Assembly: GCA_021151685.1 (NCBI GenBank)
Contig: JAGKWS010000161.1
Coordinates: 1-5,501, forward strand
DNA length: 5,501 nt
Direction: 5' to 3'
Source: Chitinophagaceae bacterium
Lineage (GTDB): Bacteria > Bacteroidota > Bacteroidia > Chitinophagales > Chitinophagaceae
A model generated the notes under the pieces. The model did no database searches and was not told the DNA's origin. It worked only from the letters and a program-made list of their open reading frames with translations. Below, in pieces: positions 1 to 5,501 of this stretch. Numbering within the stretch: the first letter of the stretch is position 1; every line of letters starts with the position of its first letter. Both the position numbers and the translations under genes were made by a program.

Positions 1-62
1 TGTGCCGCTTCGAGGGTGTAGATGGTGTGGTAGAAACACTGAAAGTAGTATTGATAAAATAG
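1..62 (+). CDS. 3' end of a gene, possibly a T9SS C-terminal sorting-domain protein (partial)
   Basis: The reading frame starting at base 3 is open from the window edge to a TAG at 60-62 and gives CRFEGVDGVVETLKVVLIK as the last 19 residues. A hairpin with a T-run follows 26 bases downstream, as expected after a real gene end. The pattern of a short beta strand, a polar turn with DG, then a strand ending in K-V-V-x-I-K at the very C-terminus resembles the last two strands of type A sorting domains. Those domains send secreted proteins through the Bacteroidota type IX secretion system. This is pattern recognition on 19 residues. The body of the protein lies outside the window, so its function is unknown, and another family ending in a similar strand is possible. 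Confidence 0.42.
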   Translation, partial: CRFEGVDGVVETLKVVLIK

Positions 63-87
63 TCGATTCTTTTGAATGTGTGGAACG

Positions 88-114
88 AGCTCCCAAAAAG
101 GGAGATCGTTTTTT
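88..114 (+). terminator. Intrinsic terminator after the left-edge gene
   Basis: CTCCC (90-94) pairs with GGGAG (100-104) around an AAAAA loop, and a run of six T follows at 109-114 after a four-base spacer. The stem is short (5 bp, extendable by one A-T pair past a mismatch). Its position 26 bases after a stop codon supports it as the terminator of the gene ending at 62. Confidence 0.55.
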
Positions 115-256
115 ATATGTTCAGCATCAGTACTATCTGTTGGAAGGATGTACACAGTCGACTTTACAGTATTGCCAGCAAAGTACTATCATGTAGCAGA
201 TCTCGGAATCGTCGGGGTAATGAACAACAAGTAGGCAGGAAATTGCGACATAGTGA

Positions 257-282
257 ACACATACATATATATATGTGTGTGT
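257..282. repeat. AT/GT-rich imperfect palindrome (microsatellite-like)
   Basis: The core ACATATATATATGT (263-276) is a perfect 14-base palindrome. Flanking ACACAT on the left and GTGTGT on the right extend the pairing to 13 bp per arm with one T-G mismatch (wobble in RNA). The right side is a (GT)n run reaching about base 284. It could extrude as a cruciform, form an RNA hairpin, or simply be a slippage-prone dinucleotide tract. It lies about 170 bases before the carbonic-anhydrase-like gene. Confidence 0.6.
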
Positions 283-450
283 GTTTTCATATAACCATGA
301 GCGGTCTATGCAGTATAATATACCTCTATTCGTTCAAATCAACTATCGCAATAACACAAGCAACAAAATCCTAAACAGGCTCTGAGTTTTTTGCGACATA
401 TATCGTATTTTTAATGACACGATGATTTACGCTACTAAAAACAAGCTGCT

Positions 451-981
451 ATGTGTCAAAAATGTTACCCTGCTACAGGGACATATCCTATACCAAAGAA
501 AAATATACTTGTACTTAGTTGTATAGACCTGAGGCTGACCGATGATCTACTTCATTTTTTGCACTTCGACAATCTAACCAACCGTTACGACCTTGTAACA
601 TTGGCTGGGGCATCGTTATCGGGGTTGGCAGCAGGTGAGCGAAAGCACCTCTTTACGAATGAGGCTCAAACCAAATACAGCTTCGCCGATTGGCGAACAA
701 CGCTTGATGAACATATAGACATTGCGGTAGCATTGCACGATATTCGTGATATATACATTGCAGAACATGAAGATTGTGGTGCTTACAAGCAATTTTTGAC
801 AAAAGAAACACTTGAAAGCACATCGGAAGTAGATTTGCACCGCGAATTTGCGCTGGTATTGGGTAAGGAACTGAGCAAAAAAGAACATGTAAATAACAAA
901 GGAGAACATTTCCATCTGTCTGTACATGGTTTCTACATAGACTTACGCGGCAATGTGACGCATCTGTGCACAATTCCTTAA
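451..981 (+). CDS. Beta-carbonic-anhydrase-like protein, small divergent type
   Basis: This 176-residue soluble protein has no signal peptide. Beta-carbonic anhydrases interconvert CO2 and bicarbonate with a zinc held by Cys, His and Cys. The expected elements are present in order: CIDLR at 24-28 (the C-x-D-x-R motif with Cys24 and the Asp26/Arg28 dyad), a LAGASLSG stretch at 51-58 where the family has its NAGA-like loop, and EHEDCGAYK at 105-113 (His106 and Cys109). The distance from Cys24 to His106 is 82 residues, longer than the roughly 56 I recall for E. coli Can, so this belongs to a divergent branch. The N-terminus carries an extra CxxC (Cys2, Cys5). The ATG at 451 is the only good start, since an in-frame TAA lies at 436-438. 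It is alone in its transcription unit, with a promoter for the next gene following it. Activity is plausible because all ligands are kept, but the substrate is not proven. Confidence 0.8.
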   Translation: MCQKCYPATGTYPIPKKNILVLSCIDLRLTDDLLHFLHFDNLTNRYDLVTLAGASLSGLAAGERKHLFTNEAQTKYSFADWRTTLDEHIDIAVALHDIRDIYIAEHEDCGAYKQFLTKETLESTSEVDLHREFALVLGKELSKKEHVNNKGEHFHLSVHGFYIDLRGNVTHLCTIP

Positions 982-1002
982 CAAGCAATTGGTAACATAC
1001 GA

Positions 1003-1033
1003 TTGACAATTACAGAAACTAACACTAAATTTG
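1003..1033 (+). promoter_or_regulatory. Bacteroidota-type promoter for the response regulator operon
   Basis: TTG at 1003-1005 (-33 element) and TAAATTTG at 1026-1033 (-7 element, a perfect match to TAnnTTTG) are separated by 20 bases. This matches the known Bacteroidota sigma-70-type promoter. Transcription would start near 1040 and give a leader of about 80 bases before the ATG at 1120. That leader is A-rich and has no Shine-Dalgarno sequence close to the start. Confidence 0.6.
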
Positions 1034-1119
1034 AACAATTCACTTTTTCTCTGACAGACATTCTAATTACAGGGAAAAAACGAACCGCATACACTGAACC
1101 AGCAATATATTACTAAGCC

Positions 1120-1506
1120 ATGGCTAACAAAATGGTAAAAAAAATCTTTGTAGTAGATGATGACGAAATGATGTCTACACTACTGGAAGACTATCTGTCG
1201 TCTAAAACTTTTCACGAGATACATTTATTCAGCACAGGCGAAGAATGCCTGAAACACCTGCGCGAGCAACCCGATGTTATCATTCTCGACTTTAACCTCG
1301 ACTCAGAAGATAAAACGGCAGCAAATGGCATGCAAATTTTGGAGTCTATCAAGAAGATCAACAAATATATACATGTTATCATGCTTTCGAGCCAGGATGC
1401 GTATGGCACCGCCCTGCAAACTATACGCAAAGGTGCCGAAGACTATGTAATAAAGGACGAAGATGCTTTTGAAAAAATTGTTGCTATAATAGACGGTCTC
1501 AATTAA
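1120..1506 (+). CDS. Stand-alone receiver-domain response regulator (CheY-like)
   Basis: The 128 residues form one receiver domain and nothing else. The acidic pocket is Asp13-Asp14-Asp15 in FVVDDDE, the phospho-acceptor is Asp57 in VIILDFN, the switch Ser is at 90/91 in IMLSSQD, and the conserved Lys is Lys112 in YVIKDED. All catalytic residues are therefore kept, and a sensor kinase should be able to phosphorylate it. No output domain follows, so it probably acts by protein contact, as CheY, Spo0F or CpdR types do. The ATG at 1120 was chosen; a second ATG at 1132 is also possible and would lose four residues. Its stop is only 21 bases from the ATG of the DsbD-like membrane gene, so the two are probably co-transcribed from the promoter at 1003-1033. 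No histidine kinase is visible in the window. Confidence 0.9.
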   Translation: MANKMVKKIFVVDDDEMMSTLLEDYLSSKTFHEIHLFSTGEECLKHLREQPDVIILDFNLDSEDKTAANGMQILESIKKINKYIHVIMLSSQDAYGTALQTIRKGAEDYVIKDEDAFEKIVAIIDGLN

Positions 1507-1527
1507 TGGTTGTATAAAAAAGTATAC

Positions 1528-2445
1528 ATGAGCACACTGGCCATGGGTAGCAATTTGGTACTGGCAATTGCTGTAGGTATACTTACAGCAATTACACCAT
1601 TTATCTACTCTATACTACCCATGACAGTACGGTACCTTGCCCCCAAAAGCAAGGCAAAAGAAGAAGGGCGACGTAATGTATACATTTATGCAGCAACGTT
1701 GGTGCTTATTTTTTCGTTGTTGGGTGTGTTGCTGTCGGTAATAGCCAATGCTACAGGGTTGTTTCGCTTCACGGCACATTGGCTATTCAACTTTGCTTTG
1801 TGTCGTCTTTTTTTGGGGTTAGGCATATCGTTGATGGGGGCTTTTGAATTTAAGCTTCCTGCTTCGTGGGCCAATGCGGCATCGGCCAGAGCGAAATCGG
1901 GCAACGTGCCAGGCATCATGTATATGGCTCTTACACTGCCTGCCATATCGTTTTCATCGGTTATTCCTATGATGGTAGTGGCTCTGTTCACGGGGCATCA
2001 GTCGGGCTCGGCAGGTCCGTTTATCAGTTTATTTGGTTTTTCTGTAGGGTTGGGACTCCCCTTTTTATTTCCTAAGATTTTAGAATTCTTAGTACCCTCA
2101 AAAGAAATACTGAATAAGGTAAAAGTGTTAATGGGTTTTGTGGCGTTTACTATAGGCTTCAAATTTCTGTCTCGTACCGACCTTGCATTAGAATGGCACC
2201 TTATAGACCGGGATACGTTTTTGATAGTTATTATTATTCTTGCTACGGCAGCGGGTGCTTACTTGCTTGGTTTCATGAAATTGTCTCAAGACTATGCCCC
2301 AGCCAGAAACCTGTACGGCATTTCCCATGTTTCTCTGCCCAATTTGTTTATGGCTATAGCGTTGTTTTCGTTGGTTTTCTACCTGTTGCCGGGCATATGG
2401 GGTGCTCCGCTACACGGTGTCAGCACGTTGTTGCCACCTGTATAA
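1528..2445 (+). CDS. DsbD/CcdA-type transmembrane protein lacking the redox cysteines
   Basis: This is a 305-residue polytopic membrane protein with about eight hydrophobic segments. The order of landmarks matches the membrane domain of DsbD (thiol:disulfide interchange protein): a TP...LPMTV segment near 23-34, KEEGRRN before helix 2, GAFEFKLPASW near 105-115, LPAISFSS near 137-144, GFSVGLGLPF, a VKVLMGF helix, KFLSRTDLALEWHLIDRDTF, and a YLLPGIWGAP-like end. DsbD normally moves electrons from cytoplasmic thioredoxin across the membrane through one Cys in the TPC motif and one in SFSC. Here these are Phe25 and Ser144. The only Cys is Cys92 in helix 3. The soluble N-terminal domain and C-terminal thioredoxin domain of full-length DsbD are also absent. 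The frame is intact, so decay is not evident. Start alternatives are TTG 1510, three bases after the upstream stop, or ATG 1543. The fold assignment is solid; the function is unknown. Confidence 0.8.
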   Translation: MSTLAMGSNLVLAIAVGILTAITPFIYSILPMTVRYLAPKSKAKEEGRRNVYIYAATLVLIFSLLGVLLSVIANATGLFRFTAHWLFNFALCRLFLGLGISLMGAFEFKLPASWANAASARAKSGNVPGIMYMALTLPAISFSSVIPMMVVALFTGHQSGSAGPFISLFGFSVGLGLPFLFPKILEFLVPSKEILNKVKVLMGFVAFTIGFKFLSRTDLALEWHLIDRDTFLIVIIILATAAGAYLLGFMKLSQDYAPARNLYGISHVSLPNLFMAIALFSLVFYLLPGIWGAPLHGVSTLLPPV

Positions 2446-2523
2446 CTCCCTTCCTGCACCGGTTGAAACCAAGTGTGTCTCTAAAATAGCTAAGGTTGGG
2501 CACCAACTTATTGCCCATAGGCG

Positions 2524-2531
2524 TATCTTTG
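2524..2531 (+). promoter_or_regulatory. Bacteroidota -7 element for accD-smpB
   Basis: TATCTTTG is a perfect TAnnTTTG element ending 23 bases before the accD ATG, which gives a leader of roughly 17 bases. The -33 part is poor: the TTG copies at 2496-2498 and 2511-2513 lie 25 and 10 bases away, not about 20. It also argues against any accD start upstream of this point. Confidence 0.5.
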
Positions 2532-2554
2532 TCGCCTGCCTAATAATACAGATT

Positions 2555-3418
2555 ATGTCTTCAACGTGGTTTCGTCGCAGCAAGAAAGGTATACTTACGT
2601 CTACAACAGAGAAAAAAGAGACACCAGATGGTTTGTGGCACAAGTGCCCCGAGTGCAAAACAACCACTACCGTAAAAGAACTGCATGACAATTTGCACAT
2701 TTGTTCGAAATGTAACTATCATAATCGCATAGATGCATTAGAGTATTTCGAAATACTATTTGACAACAATAAGTTCGATTTGCTTTTCGAGAATATCATG
2801 CCCAAAGACTTCCTTGGGTTCTCGGATATGAAGCCATATGCATCCCGTATCACCGATGCCCAGCAATCTACCGGGCTAAGAGATGCAATGACAGTTGGTA
2901 CAGGCAATGTAAATAGTATTCCATTTGTGATAGCCTGTATGAACTTCAACTTTATTGGGGGGTCTATGGGCTCGGTAGTTGGCGAGAAAATAAGCCGTGC
3001 TATAGACCATTGTATAGCGCACAAAATGCCCTTGCTGGTTATATCAAAATCGGGCGGAGCACGTATGATGGAAAGTGCCTTCAGTCTGATGCAAATGGCC
3101 AAGACTGCAGCAAAACTGACACGACTTGCCGAAGCAAAACTACCCTACATATCGCTGATGACAGACCCTACAACTGGTGGTGTAACTGCGTCTTACGCTA
3201 TGCTGGGCGACATTAATATAGCAGAGCCTAATGCCCTTATTTGTTTTGCCGGGCCACGTGTTATTAAAGAAACCATCAAAAAAGACCTTCCCGCGGGCTT
3301 TCAGCGGTCAGAGTTTTTGTTGGAACATGGCTTTCTTGATTTTATAGCAGATAGGAAAGTATTGAAAAACAAACTGAGCCACACCGCTTCATGGTTCATA
3401 AAGAACAATGAAGCCTAA
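2555..3418 (+). CDS. accD: Acetyl-CoA carboxylase carboxyltransferase subunit beta
   Basis: AccD joins AccA to form the carboxyltransferase that moves CO2 from carboxybiotin to acetyl-CoA, giving malonyl-CoA for fatty acid synthesis in the cytoplasm. The 287-residue protein has the family's N-terminal W-F-R-R...GILTST start. A four-Cys zinc finger follows (Cys31, Cys34, Cys50, Cys53, spacing C-x2-C-x15-C-x2-C). The crotonase-fold domain then shows FIGGSMGSVVGEK at 133-145, SGGAR at 166-170 and TTGGVTAS at 206-213, whose glycines form the oxyanion hole region, and FAGPRVIKETI at 231-241. Length and order are normal. The open frame reaches back to 2402, but those 51 codons overlap the upstream gene and match nothing in AccD, so the ATG at 2555 is the start. 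smpB follows 25 bases after the stop and probably shares its transcript. accA is not in the window. Confidence 0.97.
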   Translation: MSSTWFRRSKKGILTSTTEKKETPDGLWHKCPECKTTTTVKELHDNLHICSKCNYHNRIDALEYFEILFDNNKFDLLFENIMPKDFLGFSDMKPYASRITDAQQSTGLRDAMTVGTGNVNSIPFVIACMNFNFIGGSMGSVVGEKISRAIDHCIAHKMPLLVISKSGGARMMESAFSLMQMAKTAAKLTRLAEAKLPYISLMTDPTTGGVTASYAMLGDINIAEPNALICFAGPRVIKETIKKDLPAGFQRSEFLLEHGFLDFIADRKVLKNKLSHTASWFIKNNEA

Positions 3419-3443
3419 TTGGCTATAACAATCCACAAATAAG

Positions 3444-3890
3444 TTGGCCGACAATATATATATAAAAAACCGCCCCGCTACTTTTGAATATGCCATAGAA
3501 GACAGGCTAACGGCTGGCATTGTGCTTACAGGCTCCGAAATAAAATCGATAAGAGCCAGTAAGGTAAGCTTCAATGATAGCTACTGTTTCTTTGACAGAA
3601 ATGAGTTGTGGATACGCAGCCTGCACATAGCGGAGTATGTAAACGCAGGGTATGCCGGCCATATACCTGTACACGACCGAAAATTGCTACTGACCAGAAA
3701 AGAACTGAAAAAGTGGCACCTGAAAGTAAAAGAAAAGGGCCTGACTATAGTGCCTCTTGTGATATTGATAAATGACAAAGGGTATGCTAAAGTAGAAATA
3801 GGCTTGGGCAGGGGTAAAAAAGTGCATGATAAACGCGAAACCATTAAAAACCGAGATGTGGAACGCGAAATAAAACGTTATCTGAAGTAA
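3444..3890 (+). CDS. smpB: SsrA-binding protein SmpB (tmRNA partner)
   Basis: SmpB binds the tRNA-like part of tmRNA and brings it to stalled ribosomes for trans-translation. The 148-residue protein has the family's beta-barrel core: the N-terminal IYIKNRPATFEYAIEDRLTAGI, GSEIKSIR at 30-37 (the G-[ST]-E-[VI]-K-S motif), NELWIRSLHIAEY near 53-65, DRKLLLTRKELKK at 78-90 and KEKGLTIVPL at 97-105. It ends in the basic tail GKKVHDKRETIK that inserts into the decoding centre. The start is TTG at 3444: the conserved N-terminal residues begin exactly there, and no in-frame ATG precedes them. It is downstream of accD by 25 bases and ends about 130 bases before a strong terminator. The tmRNA gene itself is not in the window. 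Confidence 0.97.
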   Translation: MADNIYIKNRPATFEYAIEDRLTAGIVLTGSEIKSIRASKVSFNDSYCFFDRNELWIRSLHIAEYVNAGYAGHIPVHDRKLLLTRKELKKWHLKVKEKGLTIVPLVILINDKGYAKVEIGLGRGKKVHDKRETIKNRDVEREIKRYLK

Positions 3891-4019
3891 ACTATATCGA
3901 TTTGTGAAGATAATAGTGCTATTGGTGTGAGCTTGGGCAATAAGGGAATCTATCCTGCCCTAAACAACTTATAGGTATCGAAATGAGGCATAGAAAATGT
4001 TTTTGAAAGCTCTTACAGC

Positions 4020-4052
4020 AAAAGCCCCGGCTGGACAGCCGGGGCTTTTTTT
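4020..4052 (+). terminator. Strong intrinsic terminator of accD-smpB
   Basis: AAAGCCCCGGCT (4021-4032) pairs perfectly with AGCCGGGGCTTT (4037-4048) around a GGAC loop, and one further A-T pair (4020/4049) extends it to 13 bp. Seven T follow the GC part at 4046-4052. It lies between convergent genes. Read from the minus strand the trailing T-run is only about four bases, so it should work mainly for smpB and less well for the opposing regulator. Confidence 0.92.
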
Positions 4053-4130
4053 ATAAACAACACACAAGGGGTGAACAAACTTCTTGTTTTATAATAGATA
4101 ACTTTATCGCATGCGCATATGACACATTAA

Positions 4131-4775
4131 TTACGTGCTATAATATACTTTGTTTAAGGCATCTGTACGGGAGCTGACTTGCAGCTTATCATATATATTA
4201 TGTATGTGTTTGCGTACAGTTTCTACACTTACCTGTAAAGTGCCGGCAATTTCTTTGTAGCGCATACCCTGTGCCAGGTACGCTAATATTTCTTGTTCCC
4301 GCGAGGATAGTTTTTCTTTTTCTGCATTCCGCTTTTGTATGTCGGGGTTATAAAAATGCCCTAACACTTTTCGTGCTACATGGCCACTCATTGGCGCACC
4401 ACCGTTGAGGGCCACCTTTATGGCATCAAGCAATTCATTGGGTACCGATGCCTTGGTAATGTATCCGGTTGCACCTGCTTTTAAGGCATCAAATATATTA
4501 TTGGCATCATCCAGAGAGGTACACATAATGAATTCGGTGTCGGGGCAGTATATCTTCAATTCCCTTACACATTCTATACCAGTAATTCCACCTGGCAAAT
4601 GTATATCTACCAACACCACATCGGGTATAGATTCCTTTATTGCATCAATGGCATTTTGAGCATTTCCGTAAGCACCATCGCATTCATACATGTCAGCCTT
4701 GCTTTCAATAAGCGTCTGTAACATCTGGCGTGTTTGCAAATCATCTTCAATAATCGATATACGGATTCTATTCAT
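4131..4775 (-). CDS. NarL/FixJ-family response regulator (REC + LuxR-type HTH)
   Basis: This is a 214-residue DNA-binding response regulator. The N-terminal receiver (about 1-125) has Glu10-Asp11-Asp12 in SIIEDDL, phospho-acceptor Asp57 in VVLVDIHLPG, Thr86 in IMCTSLDD and Lys108 in GYITKAS, so phosphorylation chemistry is intact. A linker of about 30 residues leads to a LuxR-type helix-turn-helix at about 156-210, with LSSREQEIL, YKEIAGTLQVSVETVRKHIHNIYDKLQVSSRTDAL as its recognisable core in two parts. Family length is normal. It should bind target promoters as a dimer once a histidine kinase phosphorylates it. No kinase is adjacent, so its signal and targets cannot be stated. The ATG at 4775-4773 directly precedes the first beta strand of the receiver. 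It faces smpB across the terminator. Confidence 0.95.
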   Translation of the reverse strand: MNRIRISIIEDDLQTRQMLQTLIESKADMYECDGAYGNAQNAIDAIKESIPDVVLVDIHLPGGITGIECVRELKIYCPDTEFIMCTSLDDANNIFDALKAGATGYITKASVPNELLDAIKVALNGGAPMSGHVARKVLGHFYNPDIQKRNAEKEKLSSREQEILAYLAQGMRYKEIAGTLQVSVETVRKHIHNIYDKLQVSSRTDALNKVYYST

Positions 4776-4799
4776 GCAGTGACTTTGTTAAAAGTACAC

Positions 4800-4815
4800 T
4801 GGCGGTTTTGCGCCA
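4800..4815 (-). other. Small hairpin in the leader of the LuxR-type regulator
   Basis: TGGCG (4800-4804) and CGCCA (4811-4815) pair perfectly around a six-base loop. If transcription starts near 4818, as the -7 element suggests, the hairpin would sit at the very 5' end of the mRNA. It could stabilise the transcript or be an operator half-site pair; with only 5 bp it may also be chance. Confidence 0.3.
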
Positions 4816-4824
4816 ACAATACCA

Positions 4825-4832
4825 CAAAAGTA
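4825..4832 (-). promoter_or_regulatory. Probable -7 element for the LuxR-type regulator
   Basis: The minus strand reads TACTTTTG here, a perfect TAnnTTTG, 49 bases before the ATG at 4775. No TTG is found at the usual distance upstream (the nearest TTG, on plus bases 4844-4846, is only 11 bases away), so only half of the promoter is supported. The transcript would begin near 4818. Confidence 0.45.
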
Positions 4833-4931
4833 GTAGTTACGCCCAATAATTGCCTGAATTAGAAAAATATTATAATATAATTAAATTATTAACAATTAGA
4901 GAACCAAAAAACATTAAGAATATGCTCGCAT

Positions 4932-5495
4932 TTACACAAATAGATTACCTCGAAACCCCCTGACAGCGTAATAGGACTGAGCACCATTGTGGTATACGAA
5001 TACATGATGATAACGACGATCGCCAAAAAGGGCACCGCCATGTTTTCTGATGGCATCTGGAGTATACAGCCAACTGGATGTTTTGCAATCGAATGGTTCT
5101 AATGTTTGCAAATGCCTGTATGCAGCCTCATCGAGTATTGAAATACCCATATCGTTGGCAACATCTATTGCACTATTGGCGGGTTTGAATTCCTTTCGTG
5201 CGTCTAATGCAGCTCTGTCGTAGCAAAGGTTGCGCCTACCAGAGGGTGTTTCTGCCGAACAATCGGTGTAGACATACCGGCCGGTCGTTTCGTCAATACC
5301 GGTCACGTCGGGCTCGCCACCTGTATTTTCCATTTTTTGCAAGGTAGCTACCGATGATGGCTGTTGTAGTAGTCTTTCCAGAACATGAGGCCATGAGATA
5401 CCCTTATGACGATGCATGTTTTGTTCAAATCTGATGCGAAGTACTTCCAAAATATCAATTTCGGAATTCGCCGTCAATTCTGTCTTTTTTTTCAT
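4932..5495 (-). CDS. DUF4256 domain-containing protein
   Basis: The 187-residue protein matches what I recall of the DUF4256 family over its whole length. It shows LRIRFEQNMHRHKGISW (19-35), MENTGGEPDVTGID (55-68), YTDCSAETPSGRRNLCYDR (76-94), NSAIDVANDMGISIL (107-121), FDCKTSSWLYTP (135-146), GGALFGDRRY (153-162), VFVYHNGAQSYYAVRGFRG (165-183). The family has no established biochemical function that I know of. The protein is soluble, with no signal peptide or membrane segment, and it is rich in conserved Cys, Arg, Tyr and Asp, which suggests an enzyme (inference). The ATG at 5495 is followed by three Lys codons and fits the family start; only six bases of upstream sequence are visible, so the promoter is outside. 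It lies 156 bases upstream of the LuxR-type regulator, which appears to have its own promoter. Confidence 0.9.
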   Translation of the reverse strand: MKKKTELTANSEIDILEVLRIRFEQNMHRHKGISWPHVLERLLQQPSSVATLQKMENTGGEPDVTGIDETTGRYVYTDCSAETPSGRRNLCYDRAALDARKEFKPANSAIDVANDMGISILDEAAYRHLQTLEPFDCKTSSWLYTPDAIRKHGGALFGDRRYHHVFVYHNGAQSYYAVRGFRGNLFV

Positions 5496-5501
5496 GCTAA
5501 A

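Larger units (their letters stand above)
63..450. other. Gene-free intergenic region
   Basis: I find no convincing coding sequence in these 388 bases. The two open frames here give low-complexity, Cys/Ser/Tyr-rich peptides with no recognisable motif, and one of them overlaps the terminator. The region holds the terminator at 88-114, the AT/GT-rich palindrome at 257-282, and a 10-base direct repeat TTGCGACATA at 243-252 and 391-400. The promoter of the gene at 451 should lie here. No perfect TAnnTTTG element is visible; the closest is TATTTTTA at 406-413, with no TTG at proper spacing. Confidence 0.6.

Noticed and set aside
129..190. 9-base direct repeat AGTACTATC at 129-137 and 182-190
   Set aside because: Only two copies, short, and no associated structure; likely chance.
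72..374. 100-codon open frame in the left intergenic region
   Set aside because: It runs through the terminator and the dinucleotide tract, giving a low-complexity peptide with no family resemblance.
616..1009. Two overlapping minus-strand open frames opposite the carbonic-anhydrase-like gene
   Set aside because: Both are Cys/Phe-rich shadows of a well-supported plus-strand gene, with no motif or promoter of their own.
2495..2517. Two alternative short hairpins (GTTGG/CCAAC and TGGGC/GCCCA) upstream of accD, attenuator-like
   Set aside because: They lie upstream of the predicted transcription start, have 5-bp stems and no T-run, so neither a terminator nor a riboswitch is supported.
2402..2554. 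51-codon upstream extension of the accD frame, overlapping the DsbD-like gene
   Set aside because: The peptide has no AccD features, the accD family start fits the ATG at 2555, and a -7 promoter element lies inside the extension.
2507..3944. 11-base inverted repeat CTTATTGCCCA (2507-2517) and TGGGCAATAAG (3934-3944) flanking accD-smpB
   Set aside because: A few matches of this length are expected by chance in a window of this size, and no mobile-element gene or target duplication accompanies it.
3891..4019. Possible small RNA or small gene between smpB and its terminator
   Set aside because: No open frame, promoter element or stable fold was seen; it is best explained as the 3' untranslated part of the smpB transcript.

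Overview
The window looks like a chromosomal segment of a member of the Bacteroidota. Three things point there: several perfect TAnnTTTG -7 elements upstream of genes, near absence of Shine-Dalgarno sequences, and AccD, SmpB and DUF4256 proteins that read like Bacteroidota versions from memory. The fragment at the left edge also resembles the end of a type IX secretion sorting domain, a system confined to this phylum. A Chitinophagales-like lineage is my guess, but no marker here fixes the order. No rRNA, tRNA, CRISPR array, transposase or phage gene was seen.

Layout: (1) bases 1-62 are the 3' end of a plus-strand gene, followed by a small intrinsic terminator. (2) Bases 63-450 are essentially gene-free and contain an AT/GT-rich imperfect palindrome. 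(3) 451-981 encodes a small divergent beta-carbonic-anhydrase-like protein that keeps its zinc ligands. (4) 1120-2445 is a probable two-gene operon: a stand-alone receiver-domain response regulator, then a DsbD-type membrane protein. The latter lacks both conserved membrane cysteines and any soluble domain. (5) 2555-3890 is a housekeeping pair, accD (acetyl-CoA carboxylase beta subunit) and smpB (tmRNA-binding protein). It has a clear Bacteroidota -7 element in front and a strong terminator at 4020-4052. (6) On the minus strand, converging on that terminator, are a NarL/LuxR-type response regulator (4775-4131) and a DUF4256 protein (5495-4932).

Most genes are ordinary. The best candidate for something undescribed is the receiver plus cysteine-less DsbD-like pair. 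The fold signature of the DsbD electron-transport domain is preserved, but the two redox cysteines are replaced by Phe and Ser, so the protein cannot carry electrons by the known DsbD mechanism. Its co-transcription with a lone receiver protein suggests a signalling or transport role, which is inference only.
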